NCBI GenBank assembly: GCA_963819115.1
Contig: CAWFUR010000012.1
Span: 248,001-312,000 of the forward strand
DNA length: 64,000 nt
DNA from: JACVRW01 sp963819115
GTDB taxonomy: Bacteria; Actinomycetota; Thermoleophilia; Solirubrobacterales; Thermoleophilaceae
Direction of reading: 5' to 3'
The notes under the pieces were generated by a model. It had not been told where the DNA came from. It ran no database searches and was given only the letters and a program-made list of their open reading frames with translations. Shown here piece by piece: positions 1 to 7,748 of this stretch (its first letter is position 1; the number at the start of each line of letters is the position of its first letter). The translations under genes were made by a program, and so were the position numbers.

Positions 1-219
1 GACATCACGGCCGAGCGCGACGAGGGCCGCCCGCTCACCTTCGGCGCCGGGGTGCACTACTGCCTGGGCGCGAACATCGCCCGCGCCGAGCTTCAGGAGG
101 CGCTCGCGTTCCTTCCCTCGCGCATGACCGGCCTGGCCCTGGACGGCGAGCCCGAGCTCGACACCATCACCGGGATCTACGGGCTGCACCGCCTCCCGGT
201 GCGCTGGGACGGTGCCTGA
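1..219 (+). CDS. Cytochrome P450, C-terminal fragment
   Basis: This is the last 72 codons of a P450 monooxygenase cut by the window edge. The heme-ligand loop FGAGVHYCLG is visible around residues 15-24 of the fragment, with the cysteine that ligates heme iron, followed by the usual ARAELQ helix. P450s insert one oxygen atom into hydrophobic substrates using electrons from a ferredoxin or reductase; the substrate cannot be told from this piece. Its stop codon shares one base with the start of the LLM oxidoreductase that follows, so the two are probably cotranscribed. Confidence 0.93.
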   Translation, partial: DITAERDEGRPLTFGAGVHYCLGANIARAELQEALAFLPSRMTGLALDGEPELDTITGIYGLHRLPVRWDGA

Positions 220-1067
220 TGGACGTGGGGCTGTGCACCTTCTCCACGGACTGGTCGATCCAGCCGGCGCAACTGGGACGACTTGCCGAGGAGCGCGGAT
301 TCGAGTCGCTCTTCTTCCCCGAGCACACCCACATCCCGGTGAGCCGGGAGACGCCCTACCCGGCTGGCGGCGAGCTTCCGCCCGAGTACAGCCACACGCT
401 CGATCCGTTCGTGAGCCTGGCCTCCGTCGCGGCGGTGACCGAGCGGCTGAAACTCGGCTTCGGCGTGGTGCTCGTGATCCAGCGCGACCCGATCGTCATG
501 GCCAAGGAGGTGGCGACGCTCGACACGATCTCGAACGGGCGCGTGCTGTTCGGGGTGGGCGCGGGCTGGAACCTCGAGGAGATGCGCGATCACGGAACCG
601 ATCCCGACACCCGCTTCGGGCTGATGCGCGAGCGGGTGGAGGCGATGAAGGCGATCTGGACCGAGGACGAGGCGGAGTACCACGGGCGCCACGTGGACTT
701 CGATCCGATCTGGTCGTGGCCGAAGCCGGTGACCAAGCCGCATCCGCCGGTGCTGGTGGGCGGCATGAGCGATGGGGCCCTGAACCGCGTCGTGCGCTAC
801 GGGGACGAGTGGATGCCGAACGTGGTGGGCACGCCGGACATCCTCGCCGGCCGGATCGCGGACCTCCAGCGGCGCGCGGCCGACGCGGGACGCGACCCGA
901 TCCCGGTCACGCTGTTCGCCGCCAAGCCGGAGCCGCGCGCGCTCAACCGCCTCCGCGAAGCGGGCGTGGACCGCGCCCTGATCCTCATGCGCTCGGCCGA
1001 CGCCGAGAGCACGGAGGCGCGGCTGGACGAGCTGGCCGGGATCGTGTCCGAGGCGGGGGTGGGCTGA
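219..1067 (+). CDS. LLM-class (luciferase-like) flavin-dependent oxidoreductase
   Basis: A 282-residue bacterial luciferase-like TIM-barrel protein. The N-terminus (DVGLCTFSTDWS, then SLFFPEHTHIP), the GFGVVLVIQRDPI strand and the GVGAGWNLEEM loop are typical of the actinobacterial LLM branch, many members of which use F420. The predicted role is a cytosolic F420- or FMN-dependent oxidoreductase or monooxygenase of unknown substrate. The ATG overlaps the TGA of the upstream P450 by one base, and the PPK2 gene starts 3 bases downstream, so all three look like one transcript. Cofactor choice between F420 and FMN is not decided by the sequence. Confidence 0.88.
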   Translation: MDVGLCTFSTDWSIQPAQLGRLAEERGFESLFFPEHTHIPVSRETPYPAGGELPPEYSHTLDPFVSLASVAAVTERLKLGFGVVLVIQRDPIVMAKEVATLDTISNGRVLFGVGAGWNLEEMRDHGTDPDTRFGLMRERVEAMKAIWTEDEAEYHGRHVDFDPIWSWPKPVTKPHPPVLVGGMSDGALNRVVRYGDEWMPNVVGTPDILAGRIADLQRRAADAGRDPIPVTLFAAKPEPRALNRLREAGVDRALILMRSADAESTEARLDELAGIVSEAGVG

Positions 1068-1070
1068 GCC

Positions 1071-1850
1071 GTGGGCCGCCTCGACGAGCTGGACCTGTCG
1101 CTCGACCTGGGCAAGTCGGAGGCCGCTCGCCGTTTGAAGGCGGCACAGGAGCGCCTGCTCGCCGTGCGACTGGCCATCGGCGGGAAGCTCGACGGCGAGG
1201 ACGGGCGGATCGGCCCACCGGTATGCGTGCTGTTCGAGGGATGGGACGCTTCGGGCAAGGGTGGCGCGCTCAAGCGGCTCGTGGCTCCGCTCGACCCCCG
1301 TCACGTGCGGGTGGCCCAGTTCGCCGTTCCCACCCCGGATGAGAAGCGCCACCACTTCCTCTGGCGCTTCTGGCCCAAGCTCCCCGGATGGGGCGGGATG
1401 AGCGTGTTCGACCGCTCTTGGTACGGCCGGGTCCTCGTCGAGCGGGTGGAGGGTTTCGCCACCCAGGAGGAGTGGGAGCGCGCGTACGACGAGATCGTGG
1501 GCCTGGAGCGCTCCCTCGCGGAAGAGGGGACGATCCTGGTCAAGTTCTGGCTGCACATCTCCGAAGACGAGCAGCTGAAGCGGTTCAAGTCCCGCGAGAA
1601 GGATCCGCTCAGGCGATGGAAGCTGACCCCCGACGACTGGCGCAACCGGGAGAAGCGGCCGCAGTACACGCAGGCCGTGGAGGACATGCTGGCCCGCACG
1701 AGCCCGGAGTTCGCGCGCTGGCAGCTGGTGGAGGCGGACTCGAAGCGCTGGGCCCGGGTGAAGGTGGTGGAGACGGTGATCGCCGAGATCGAGAAGGGGT
1801 GCGCAGCGCGCGGCTTCGAACTGCCGCCGCTAGCCCGCGAAGAGGGTTAG
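1071..1850 (+). CDS. ppk2: Polyphosphate kinase 2 family protein
   Basis: A 259-residue PPK2-family phosphotransferase that moves phosphate between polyphosphate and nucleotides. The Walker A-like loop GWDASGKGG lies at residues 57-65 and the Walker B-like FDRSWYGR at about 113-120, followed by the lid region with KFWLHISEDEQ and the RREKDPLRRWK-type segment. The length fits single-domain PPK2. Family members differ in preferring AMP, ADP or GDP, and I cannot assign the class. The start is GTG, 3 bases after the LLM gene. The last 21 bases overlap convergently with nucS. Confidence 0.93.
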   Translation: MGRLDELDLSLDLGKSEAARRLKAAQERLLAVRLAIGGKLDGEDGRIGPPVCVLFEGWDASGKGGALKRLVAPLDPRHVRVAQFAVPTPDEKRHHFLWRFWPKLPGWGGMSVFDRSWYGRVLVERVEGFATQEEWERAYDEIVGLERSLAEEGTILVKFWLHISEDEQLKRFKSREKDPLRRWKLTPDDWRNREKRPQYTQAVEDMLARTSPEFARWQLVEADSKRWARVKVVETVIAEIEKGCAARGFELPPLAREEG

Positions 1851-2504
1851 ATCCGGCTCGCGCTCGCCGCGCAGGACGTGGAGGTCCACCTCCACGCAGT
1901 CGATTCCGCGCGCCTCGGCCAGGACGCGGGCCTGGGGCTTGATCACCTGTGCGGCGAGGATCCCGCGGCAGCGGCCGAAGCTGGGCTCCCTGCAGATCCG
2001 CTCCAGGTAGCGCGTGAGCTGCTCCACGGCGTCGATGGTGGCGACGCGCTTGATCTCCACCGCCACGAACTCGTCCTCCGGGTCGCGGCACATGAGGTCC
2101 ACCGGGCCAATGTCCGTGGGCCACTCGCGGCGGAGGAGCCGCAGCCCCTCGGCGCAGCGCTCGGGCTGGTCCGCCAGCAGCTCCTGAAGCTCCCGCTCCA
2201 CGCCCTCCTTCTCGAGCGCAGCGGCCTCGCCCATGTCGTGCACCACGTCCGAGATCACCTCGGCGATCCGGATCTCGAGCCGGTCCTCGGAGGCCCCGGC
2301 GCGCTTGCGCACCACCATCAGGCCCTCCTCCTCCTCGATAACGGTGGGAGGCGTCATCCAGTTCTGCGGCTTGAAGCCGCCGGAGTCGGCATGGACCATC
2401 ACCGAGCCGTCCTGCTTCAGCATCAACAGCCGCAGCGCCTCGGGCAGCACGGCGTTCAGCCGGCCGGTGTACACCACCTCGCAGCGGGCGACGATCAGGC
2501 GCAT
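1830..2504 (-). CDS. nucS: Mismatch endonuclease NucS (EndoMS)
   Basis: A 224-residue NucS. It begins MRLIVARCEVVYTGRL and carries an N-terminal DNA-binding beta domain and a C-terminal PD-(D/E)XK nuclease domain with the core EFVAVEIKR at about residues 147-155. NucS cleaves both strands at mismatches and stands in for MutS/MutL in actinobacteria and archaea, so it is a useful lineage marker here. A TAGGTT -10 element lies 7 bases before the ATG, which suggests a leaderless mRNA. The 3' end overlaps the PPK2 gene convergently by 21 bases. Confidence 0.96.
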   Translation of the reverse strand: MRLIVARCEVVYTGRLNAVLPEALRLLMLKQDGSVMVHADSGGFKPQNWMTPPTVIEEEEGLMVVRKRAGASEDRLEIRIAEVISDVVHDMGEAAALEKEGVERELQELLADQPERCAEGLRLLRREWPTDIGPVDLMCRDPEDEFVAVEIKRVATIDAVEQLTRYLERICREPSFGRCRGILAAQVIKPQARVLAEARGIDCVEVDLHVLRGEREPDLTLFAG

Positions 2505-2511
2505 CGAAGAG

Positions 2512-2517
2512 AACCTA
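2512..2517 (-). promoter_or_regulatory. -10 element of nucS (leaderless)
   Basis: TAGGTT read on the minus strand, 7 bases before the nucS ATG. This spacing puts transcription start at the start codon. Confidence 0.55.
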
Positions 2518-2536
2518 ACCTCGCTCGCGGACGCGC

Positions 2537-2953
2537 CTACGGGTCTGGGATCGCAGGCAGCCCGGCCGCCTCCAACGCCTCGGCGTGATCGAGATACCCA
2601 CGAATGCGCGAGATCTGCCCGGCGCGAAAATCGAAGACCATTCCCAGCGCCGCATCGACCGAGACACCGCTGCCCATCCCGTGTCCCTCGAGTCGCCCGA
2701 GCATGACCACGAGGGCGTCTGCCTCACGAAGCCGGTCTCGGTGAACATGGAATTGCTCCCAGGCGCCGGCAAGGCTTCGGAAGTACCTGTCGATGCCCTC
2801 ACGTCCTCGGAAGGTCTCGCCCTCGATGGCCACCATCGACGGAGACCACTCGAAGTCCGGCGTAGTGAGGGCGGCGAAGGCGTCGACGGCTCTCTCGTTG
2901 AAGGCGTCTATCGCCTGCGTGGCGACCTCCACGGGCTGGCTAGTACTCGCCAA
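2537..2953 (-). CDS. SnoaL/NTF2-like domain protein
   Basis: A 138-residue protein of the NTF2/SnoaL fold: an N-terminal helix (ATQAIDAFNERAVDAFAAL), the signature TPDFEWSPSM strand with FRGREGIDRYFRSL, and a closing GMVFDFRAGQISRIRGYLD beta strand. Members are small cone-shaped proteins acting as cyclases, isomerases or ligand carriers. No catalytic role can be assigned. It begins with TTG inside the last 14 bases of the upstream monooxygenase-like gene, so the two are translationally coupled. A downstream GTG at 2932 is a possible alternative start. Confidence 0.8.
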   Translation of the reverse strand: MASTSQPVEVATQAIDAFNERAVDAFAALTTPDFEWSPSMVAIEGETFRGREGIDRYFRSLAGAWEQFHVHRDRLREADALVVMLGRLEGHGMGSGVSVDAALGMVFDFRAGQISRIRGYLDHAEALEAAGLPAIPDP

Positions 2954-3218
2954 AGTCGGCTATTTCCACGACCGTCGGCGGCGTCTTGATGGGTATGCCG
3001 TCCCAGGCCCCGGAGGACTCGAGGCGGTCACGAAAGGCCTCGGCCTTCTTCACGGAGTCGAACTCGGTCGCGACGAACACCTGGCTCGGATCGTCCACGC
3101 CCCGGAAGATCACGTGTCTCTTGGCGGTCTGCCTGCGGCCGGCCGGGTCGGTGTCGTACCTCTCCCGCTTCCACTTCTCGTAGTCGTCGACCTCGAAGTG
3201 GGTGAGGACGGATGCCAT
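2940..3218 (-). CDS. ABM-like dimeric alpha/beta barrel protein
   Basis: A 92-residue single-domain protein resembling the antibiotic-biosynthesis-monooxygenase/dabb superfamily: a first strand MASVLTHFEVDDYEKWK, a central segment VFVATEFDSVKKAEAFRDRLE, and a terminal strand TPPTVVEIADF. Such proteins are usually cytosolic homodimers acting on small aromatic compounds or heme, but many are uncharacterised. A G-rich ribosome-binding site (GGGGGG) lies about 3-8 bases upstream of the ATG. It leads a two-gene unit with the SnoaL-like protein. Confidence 0.72.
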   Translation of the reverse strand: MASVLTHFEVDDYEKWKRERYDTDPAGRRQTAKRHVIFRGVDDPSQVFVATEFDSVKKAEAFRDRLESSGAWDGIPIKTPPTVVEIADFGEY

Positions 3219-3336
3219 ATGCCCCCCGTTGCTCGGTGTCGCCTCTTTCCGGAGCCGACCCTAACCCAGCCTCGACTCCGCCTTCAAGCCACGCTGGTCA
3301 GGTTCCTGTCAGCCGCCCTTCGCCACGCTCTCCCCC

Positions 3337-3804
3337 ATGACACGGCGCCGGATCGTCTCGAGGGTGGCCATTGGACTCCTCGTGTTGGTGGCCGTCGCTC
3401 AGCTGGTGCCCTATGGGCGCTCGCACAACGATCCGACGCCCACACGTGTGGTCCGGTTCAGCTCCGCGCACACTCAGAAGCTCTTCGATGGGGCCTGCGC
3501 CGACTGTCACACCGATCACACCTCCTGGCCGCCGTACTCGAACATTGCCCCCAGCTCCTGGCTGGTCCAGCGTGACGTGGACGACGGCCGCAAGGTCATG
3601 AATCTGTCGGAGTGGGACCACCCGCAGCCCGACCTCGGTGAGGTACAGGGAGTACTCGCCGGCGGAGGCATGCCGCCGCTGCAATACAAGTTGATCCATG
3701 GCGGGGGCCGCCTCTCCGGAGCGGAGCGTCGTGAGCTCGCCTCCGGCTTCCAGGCGATGTTTGCCGCTCATCCGCCGCCTATTGGCGAAGCCGGGCGGCC
3801 GTGA
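3337..3804 (+). CDS. Membrane-anchored heme-binding domain protein
   Basis: A 155-residue protein with one N-terminal hydrophobic segment at about residues 8-25, followed by a c-type heme motif CADCH at 54-58. The downstream SWPPYSNIAPSSWLVQRDV and GGMPPLQYKLIHG segments match the bacterial haem-bd family. It is probably exported and tethered outside the membrane with covalently bound heme. The partner and redox role are unknown. The 3' end overlaps the convergent SnoaL-like gene by 26 bases. Confidence 0.85.
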   Translation: MTRRRIVSRVAIGLLVLVAVAQLVPYGRSHNDPTPTRVVRFSSAHTQKLFDGACADCHTDHTSWPPYSNIAPSSWLVQRDVDDGRKVMNLSEWDHPQPDLGEVQGVLAGGGMPPLQYKLIHGGGRLSGAERRELASGFQAMFAAHPPPIGEAGRP

Positions 3805-4180
3805 TCGCGTCGTCGCGCTCCACGCAGATGTAGGTCCAAACGATCTTCCCGTCGCGCACCTCGAAGGCGTGCACCATGTCCGTGCGCATCATCTCGTCGG
3901 TGATGCCCGTGTGGCGCAGGCGCCCCATGATGTGCACCGGGACCACCAGCACGTCGCCCTCCTCGATGAACTCGCGCGGCTCCGTCTGCGGCGACTCCAC
4001 GACTTCGAAGAAATCCTCGAAGGACTTCCTGATCGCGGCCTGACCGTAGTGGGTCTGGCCCAGCACCTGGATCTCCATCTCGGCGCCCGGGGCGTAGAAG
4101 TCGATGAGCCCGTCGAGATCGCCCCTGTTGTAGGCGTCGTAGGCCGCACGAATCAGGTCGAGACCCTCCTGAAGTGCCAC
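3779..4180 (-). CDS. SnoaL/NTF2-like domain protein (second copy)
   Basis: A 133-residue NTF2-fold protein: the start helix ALQEGLDLIRAAYDAYNRGDLDGLIDF, the strand APGAEMEIQV, an RKSFEDFFEVV helix, and the closing strand FEVRDGKIVWTYICVERD. It is similar in architecture to the 2537-2953 gene but clearly divergent in sequence. The start is a GTG that directly abuts the stop of the acyltransferase upstream, so the two form an operon. No function can be given beyond the fold. Confidence 0.82.
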   Translation of the reverse strand: MALQEGLDLIRAAYDAYNRGDLDGLIDFYAPGAEMEIQVLGQTHYGQAAIRKSFEDFFEVVESPQTEPREFIEEGDVLVVPVHIMGRLRHTGITDEMMRTDMVHAFEVRDGKIVWTYICVERDDAITAARLRQ

Positions 4181-4951
4181 TCAGCGCTTCCAGGGCAGCT
4201 TCGACTTCTTGCGCCGGGACAGCACCCCGCGCCGCTGGGCCAGCACGCCGCCGCCGATCCCGAGCGCGGTGAGGGTCGCGGCGATGATCGTGGGACGGGC
4301 GCGGAGGCGCCGGAACTCGTCCTCCACCTCGGGCCACAGCATGCCCTCCACCACCTCGGTGGCACCCTCCGGGGTCACCGCCAGCTCGGACACCTCGATG
4401 GCCGGCGCGAACGCGACCTGCACCCGCCGGGGTTTGGGCAGCGGGCCGAGCCACAGCTTCTCCGTTCCCGTGATCGCCGTGGGCACGATCGGCGCGCCCT
4501 GCTCGAGCGCCAGCCGTCCCGCCCCGCGCTTGGGGTGCCCGAGATTGTCGGGATCGCGGATGCGTGTGCCCTCCGGGAACAGGGCGAGCAGCCCGCCCTG
4601 GCGCAGCACGGTCCTCGCGGTCTCGAGCGCGTCCTCGTCCGCCTCGCCCCGCCGGACCGGGAAGGCTCCGAGTCGCACGAGCAGCCGTCCGTAGGGTGCC
4701 TCGATCAGCTCCGTCTTGGCCATGAAGCGAAGGTGGCGGCGCGTGCACGCGCCGATGAAGAACGAGTCGAGGAAGCTCTTGTGGTTGGGCGCGACGATCG
4801 CCGCGCCCTCGGCCGGCACGTGCTCCCGGCCGGACACGTGCATCCGGAAGTAGGTGCGCAGCGCGGGCTTCACGACCGCCCGGACGAGTGCGTAGAGGGG
4901 CCGCGAGACTCCCTTCTCACGCGCGAGGCGATGCGCCTCGTCGTTCGTCAT
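4181..4951 (-). CDS. 1-acyl-glycerol-3-phosphate acyltransferase family protein
   Basis: A 256-residue PlsC-type acyltransferase. The catalytic HX4D motif is seen as NHKSFLD (H57, D62) and the phosphate-binding FPEGTR at 125-130. The C-terminus has a hydrophobic stretch followed by a lysine/arginine-rich tail (RRKKSKLPWKR). It is predicted to acylate lysophosphatidic acid or a related lipid at the inner face of the membrane. A TAGCTT -10 element ends 6 bases before the ATG. It leads an operon with the downstream SnoaL-like gene, which starts at its stop codon. Confidence 0.92.
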   Translation of the reverse strand: MTNDEAHRLAREKGVSRPLYALVRAVVKPALRTYFRMHVSGREHVPAEGAAIVAPNHKSFLDSFFIGACTRRHLRFMAKTELIEAPYGRLLVRLGAFPVRRGEADEDALETARTVLRQGGLLALFPEGTRIRDPDNLGHPKRGAGRLALEQGAPIVPTAITGTEKLWLGPLPKPRRVQVAFAPAIEVSELAVTPEGATEVVEGMLWPEVEDEFRRLRARPTIIAATLTALGIGGGVLAQRRGVLSRRKKSKLPWKR

Positions 4952-4957
4952 GCGGGC

Positions 4958-4963
4958 AAGCTA
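4958..4963 (-). promoter_or_regulatory. -10 element of the acyltransferase gene (leaderless)
   Basis: TAGCTT on the minus strand, 6 bases before the ATG at 4951. Confidence 0.5.
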
Positions 4964-5047
4964 CACGCGTTCTCGGCGGTCCGCTGCTGTTTCCGCCCGC
5001 CTCAGAGGGGTACGGGTGGGACGACCCGAACTAGGAGTACTTCCACA

Positions 5048-5236
5048 GTGAGCATCATCGACAAGATCACGGGCCGTGCCAAGAAGGCGGCCGGAGACGT
5101 GACCGGCGACTCTTCGCTGCGGCGCGAGGGCGCCCGCGAGGAGCACAAGGGCGAGGCAAAGGACAAGCTGAACCAGGCGCAGGACAGGGTCGAGGAGAAG
5201 GCCGCCGAGGTCTCGGACCTCGAGCGCAAGACCTGA
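5048..5236 (+). CDS. CsbD family stress protein
   Basis: A 62-residue hydrophilic protein of the CsbD family: IDKITGRAKKAAGDVTGD, then REGAREEHKGEAKDKLNQAQDRVEE. These small helical proteins accumulate in general stress responses, but their biochemical role is unknown. The start is a GTG with AGGAG at 5033-5037, 10 bases upstream. The frame stays open far upstream without coding character, so the ribosome-binding site decides the start. A palindromic repeat element begins 11 bases after the stop. Confidence 0.88.
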   Translation: MSIIDKITGRAKKAAGDVTGDSSLRREGAREEHKGEAKDKLNQAQDRVEEKAAEVSDLERKT

Positions 5237-5247
5237 TCGATCCTAGG

Positions 5248-5284
5248 GAGGAGCGCAGCCCGATCGGTGATCGGGCGAGCACCG
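5248..5284 (+). repeat. Dispersed palindromic repeat, copy 1
   Basis: One of four copies in the window. The core is a hairpin with an 8-bp stem GCCCGATC/GATCGGGC and a GGT loop (5258-5276), flanked on the left by GAGGAGCGCA and on the right by GAGCACCG. It follows the CsbD gene and may act as its terminator. The other copies are at 7691-7734, 33901-33945 and 33951-33995. Confidence 0.85.
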
Positions 5285-5355
5285 GACCATGTAGTCCCCC
5301 GGCGGGCGCTGAAGGTGGCGCCCGCCCGGGGCGCCGGTAACCTCGAGAGCGGCCG

Positions 5356-6465
5356 ATGAACGGCGAAGGCACAGCCCCGCACGTTGCCTACCGTGCCGTG
5401 CTGCTTGCCGCCGGCCTGCTGCTCCTCGGCCTGCTGTTCCGCCAGCTCGCCACGCTGTTGCTGGCGGTGCTGGTCACGATCGTGATCGCCATCCCGCTGT
5501 CCGCGGCGGCCACGCGGCTGGAGCGCTGGCACGTCCCTCGCGTGGTCGGCGTGTTCGTGGCGCTGGTGGGCAGCCTCGCCGTTCTCGCTCTGATCATCTA
5601 CCTCCTGATCCCGCCCTTCGTGGATCAGACCAACCAGTTCGTGAACGACGTGCCCGGGATCGTGAAGGACCTCGAGAGCCGCGTGGGCGACGTGGTGGGG
5701 AGCGAGCCGAGCGAGGTGGGGGACCGGATTCAGGACTGGTTCCGGAAGTACACGGACGATCCGGGCAAGCTCATCGGTCCAATCACCTCGATCGGGTTGA
5801 GCGTGGCCGGTGTGCTCGGCGCTCTCATCCTGATCCTGATCACCGCCTACTACATGGCGGTGCGTCCCGATCCGCTCGTGGACGGGCTGGTGAGCCTCTT
5901 CCCGCCACGCCGCCGCGAGCACGTGCGCCACGTGCTCGCCCGGGTCCGCCAGTCGTGGATCGGGTGGATGGAGGGGGTGGCCATCGACATGCTGATCACC
6001 GGCCTGTTCACCTACATCGGGCTGACGATCGTCGGGCTGGACTTCGCCATCTTCTTCGCGGTGCTCTCCTCGCTCCTGGTGGTGGTGCCCTACTTCGGCG
6101 CGATCGCGGGAGCGGTGCCGCCGGTGCTCTTCGCGCTCACTGACTCACCGGGCAAAGCCCTGCTCGTGCTCGGCGTCTACGTGCTCGTCCAGCAGCTGGA
6201 GAGCAACGTGACGATGCCGGTGATCATGTCCCAGCGGGTGCGGCTGCACCCGGCGATGATCGCCATCGGGGTGGTCGTGGTGGGCGAGCTGTTCGGCTTC
6301 GTCGGCCTTTTCGTGGCCGTGCCGATCCTCTCGCTGATCACGATCTGCGTCCAGGAGTTCTGGGTGCGGGAGATCGACGAGATCGAGGCCGAGCGCCGGC
6401 ATCCGGACATCGCGCTTCCGGAGGCGCTTACCGACGACGAGCCCGCCGTCAGATCAGCTTCGTAA
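5356..6465 (+). CDS. AI-2E family transporter (PerM-like)
   Basis: A 369-residue polytopic membrane protein with the layout of the AI-2E transporter/PerM superfamily: two N-terminal membrane helices (residues about 10-35 and 55-80), a soluble loop (QTNQFVNDVPGIVKDLE) and then five to six further helices. The family includes the TqsA autoinducer-2 exporter and Na+/H+ antiporters, so the substrate is undetermined. A TAACCT element 12 bases before the ATG would give a very short leader. The stop overlaps convergently with a 31-codon membrane ORF. Confidence 0.88.
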   Translation: MNGEGTAPHVAYRAVLLAAGLLLLGLLFRQLATLLLAVLVTIVIAIPLSAAATRLERWHVPRVVGVFVALVGSLAVLALIIYLLIPPFVDQTNQFVNDVPGIVKDLESRVGDVVGSEPSEVGDRIQDWFRKYTDDPGKLIGPITSIGLSVAGVLGALILILITAYYMAVRPDPLVDGLVSLFPPRRREHVRHVLARVRQSWIGWMEGVAIDMLITGLFTYIGLTIVGLDFAIFFAVLSSLLVVVPYFGAIAGAVPPVLFALTDSPGKALLVLGVYVLVQQLESNVTMPVIMSQRVRLHPAMIAIGVVVVGELFGFVGLFVAVPILSLITICVQEFWVREIDEIEAERRHPDIALPEALTDDEPAVRSAS

Positions 6466-6544
6466 GAGCGATCACGAAGCCGATCAACACGAAGATCACG
6501 ATCAGGACCTGGACGACGATCCAGAAGCGCGGGAGCTCGCTCAC
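6449..6544 (-). CDS. 31-aa single-span membrane peptide
   Basis: A short ORF beginning GTG (6544-6542) and ending TGA at 6449. It encodes a 31-residue peptide, MSELPRFWIVV followed by an uninterrupted hydrophobic stretch up to a final TKLI. The hydrophobic part (about residues 8-27) is long enough to span the membrane once. Its GTGA start overlaps the TGA of the response regulator upstream by 4 bases, the usual geometry of translational coupling. It overlaps the end of the convergent transporter gene by 17 bases. I do not recognise a family. Confidence 0.55.
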   Translation of the reverse strand: MSELPRFWIVVQVLIVIFVLIGFVIALTKLI

Positions 6545-7167
6545 TCGATGAGGGCCCGGCGGATCGCGATCGCCACGGCGTGCACGCGGGTGTCCGCGCC
6601 CAGCTTCTGGATCGCGCGCTTGGTGTCCGATTTCACCGTCTCGGCGCTCAGCCCGATCCGGTTCGCCACCTCCTGGGTGTGCAGGCCGCTCGCCAGGAGC
6701 TGAAGGATCTCCCGTTCGCGCTCGGAGAGGGAGGCGTCTCCGCCCGCGGGGGACACCAGCAGGGCGGGAGACAGGGACGGGTCCACGAAGGGCTTCCCCG
6801 AGCGCACCGCCCGGACCGCCCGGAGGAGGTCCTCCGGCGGCGATCCCTTCATCACGTACCCGCGCGCTCCCGCGGTGATGGCGTCCCCGAGCAGGCGCTT
6901 GTCGCCGTAGGCCGAGAACATCACCATCTTCACGCCCGGCGCCGCCTGGGCCACCCGCTTCACCGCCGAGATGCCGTCGATGCCGGGCAGGCGCACGTCC
7001 ATGATCACCACGTCGGGCTTGAGCCGGGCCACCGCGTCCACGACCTGTTCGCCCGTCTCCACGCTGCCGACGAGCTCTAGATCGTCCGCCTGGCCGAACA
7101 TGAGGTCGAGTCCTTGCCTGACGGTGGGATGGTCATCCGCCGCGAGGCACCTCGTGGGTGCGGTCAT
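6541..7167 (-). CDS. LuxR/NarL-family response regulator
   Basis: A 208-residue two-domain response regulator: an N-terminal receiver with the acidic pair in AADDHP and the phosphoacceptor aspartate in PDVVIMDVRLPG, and a C-terminal LuxR HTH (LSEREREILQLLASGLHTQEVANRIGLS). It probably regulates transcription under a sensor kinase not encoded next to it. The chosen start, MTAPTRCL at 7167, follows a TAGCCT -10 element at 8 bases. The frame is open further upstream but without family similarity. It is translationally coupled to a 31-aa membrane peptide. Confidence 0.9.
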   Translation of the reverse strand: MTAPTRCLAADDHPTVRQGLDLMFGQADDLELVGSVETGEQVVDAVARLKPDVVIMDVRLPGIDGISAVKRVAQAAPGVKMVMFSAYGDKRLLGDAITAGARGYVMKGSPPEDLLRAVRAVRSGKPFVDPSLSPALLVSPAGGDASLSEREREILQLLASGLHTQEVANRIGLSAETVKSDTKRAIQKLGADTRVHAVAIAIRRALIE

Positions 7168-7175
7168 CTGCGCAC

Positions 7176-7181
7176 AGGCTA
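7176..7181 (-). promoter_or_regulatory. -10 element of the response regulator gene (leaderless)
   Basis: TAGCCT on the minus strand, 8 bases before the ATG at 7167. It supports that start over the longer open frame. Confidence 0.5.
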
Positions 7182-7218
7182 TTGGGGTGGCGTCGGCACC
7201 GCCATAGGTAAACCGACA

Positions 7219-7224
7219 TATGAT
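7219..7224 (+). promoter_or_regulatory. -10 element for the Usp gene at 7251
   Basis: TATGAT in the 83-base divergent intergenic region. Transcription would start near 7231 and give a leader of about 20 bases that carries the GGGAGAGG ribosome-binding site at 7241-7248. Confidence 0.4.
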
Positions 7225-7250
7225 GCGCCCGCACCGCGAAGGGAGAGGTC

Positions 7251-7694
7251 TTGTTCGCATCTCTGGTCGTAGGAACGGATGGATCGGAAACCGCCAATGA
7301 GGCGGTCAAGCAAGCCAGCGAGCTGGCTCAGCGCCTGGACGCCACCGTTCACCTGGTGAGCGCCTATGAGCCCGTTCCCGAAGGCCGCCTGCGCGAGGAG
7401 CGCCAGGAGATCCCGGAGGACCTTCAGTGGATGGTGAGCCCGCGCGAGGACGTGGACGCGACCCTGGAGGAGGCGGCCAAGAGCCTGCACGCGGCCGGGG
7501 TGAAGGTCGAGATCCACGCCCGCGAGGGCGATCCGGCGGACGCCATCCTCGATGTGGCCGAGGAGGAGGGCGCCGACCTGATCGTGGTGGGCAACAAGGG
7601 CATGACCGGCGCCAAGCGCTTCCTGCTGGGCAGCGTGCCGAACAAGGTCTCCCATCACGCGCCCTGCAGCGTGATGATCATCCGAACTACATAG
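7251..7694 (+). CDS. Universal stress protein, single domain
   Basis: A 147-residue UspA-fold protein starting at TTG (FASLVVGTDGSETANEAV) with a good GGGAGAGG ribosome-binding site. The ATP-binding signature G-2X-G-9X-G-S is intact in GNKGMTGAKRFLLGS. Single-domain Usps of this type bind ATP and act as stress-linked regulators. It is one of ten Usp genes in the window and the only one outside the 15-62 kb region. Its stop codon lies at the edge of a palindromic repeat element. Confidence 0.93.
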   Translation: MFASLVVGTDGSETANEAVKQASELAQRLDATVHLVSAYEPVPEGRLREERQEIPEDLQWMVSPREDVDATLEEAAKSLHAAGVKVEIHAREGDPADAILDVAEEEGADLIVVGNKGMTGAKRFLLGSVPNKVSHHAPCSVMIIRTT

Positions 7695-7734
7695 CTGCGG
7701 TGCTCGCCCGATCGACGATCGGGCTGCGCTCCTC
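7691..7734 (-). repeat. Dispersed palindromic repeat, copy 2 (inverted)
   Basis: The same element as at 5248 in the opposite orientation, with loop GTC instead of GGT (hairpin 7706-7724). The left flank GAGGAGCGCA and the right flank GAGCACCGCAGCTA are conserved. It lies exactly between the convergent Usp and subtilase genes, a position expected for a bidirectional terminator. Confidence 0.85.
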
Positions 7735-7748
7735 GCTCAGGGCCCGGT

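Noticed and set aside
177..1556. Long open frames antisense to the first genes, and many similar ones across the window.
   Set aside because: They are by-products of GC-rich third codon positions. Their translations are Arg/His/Pro-rich without family motifs, while the opposite strand has clear protein families.
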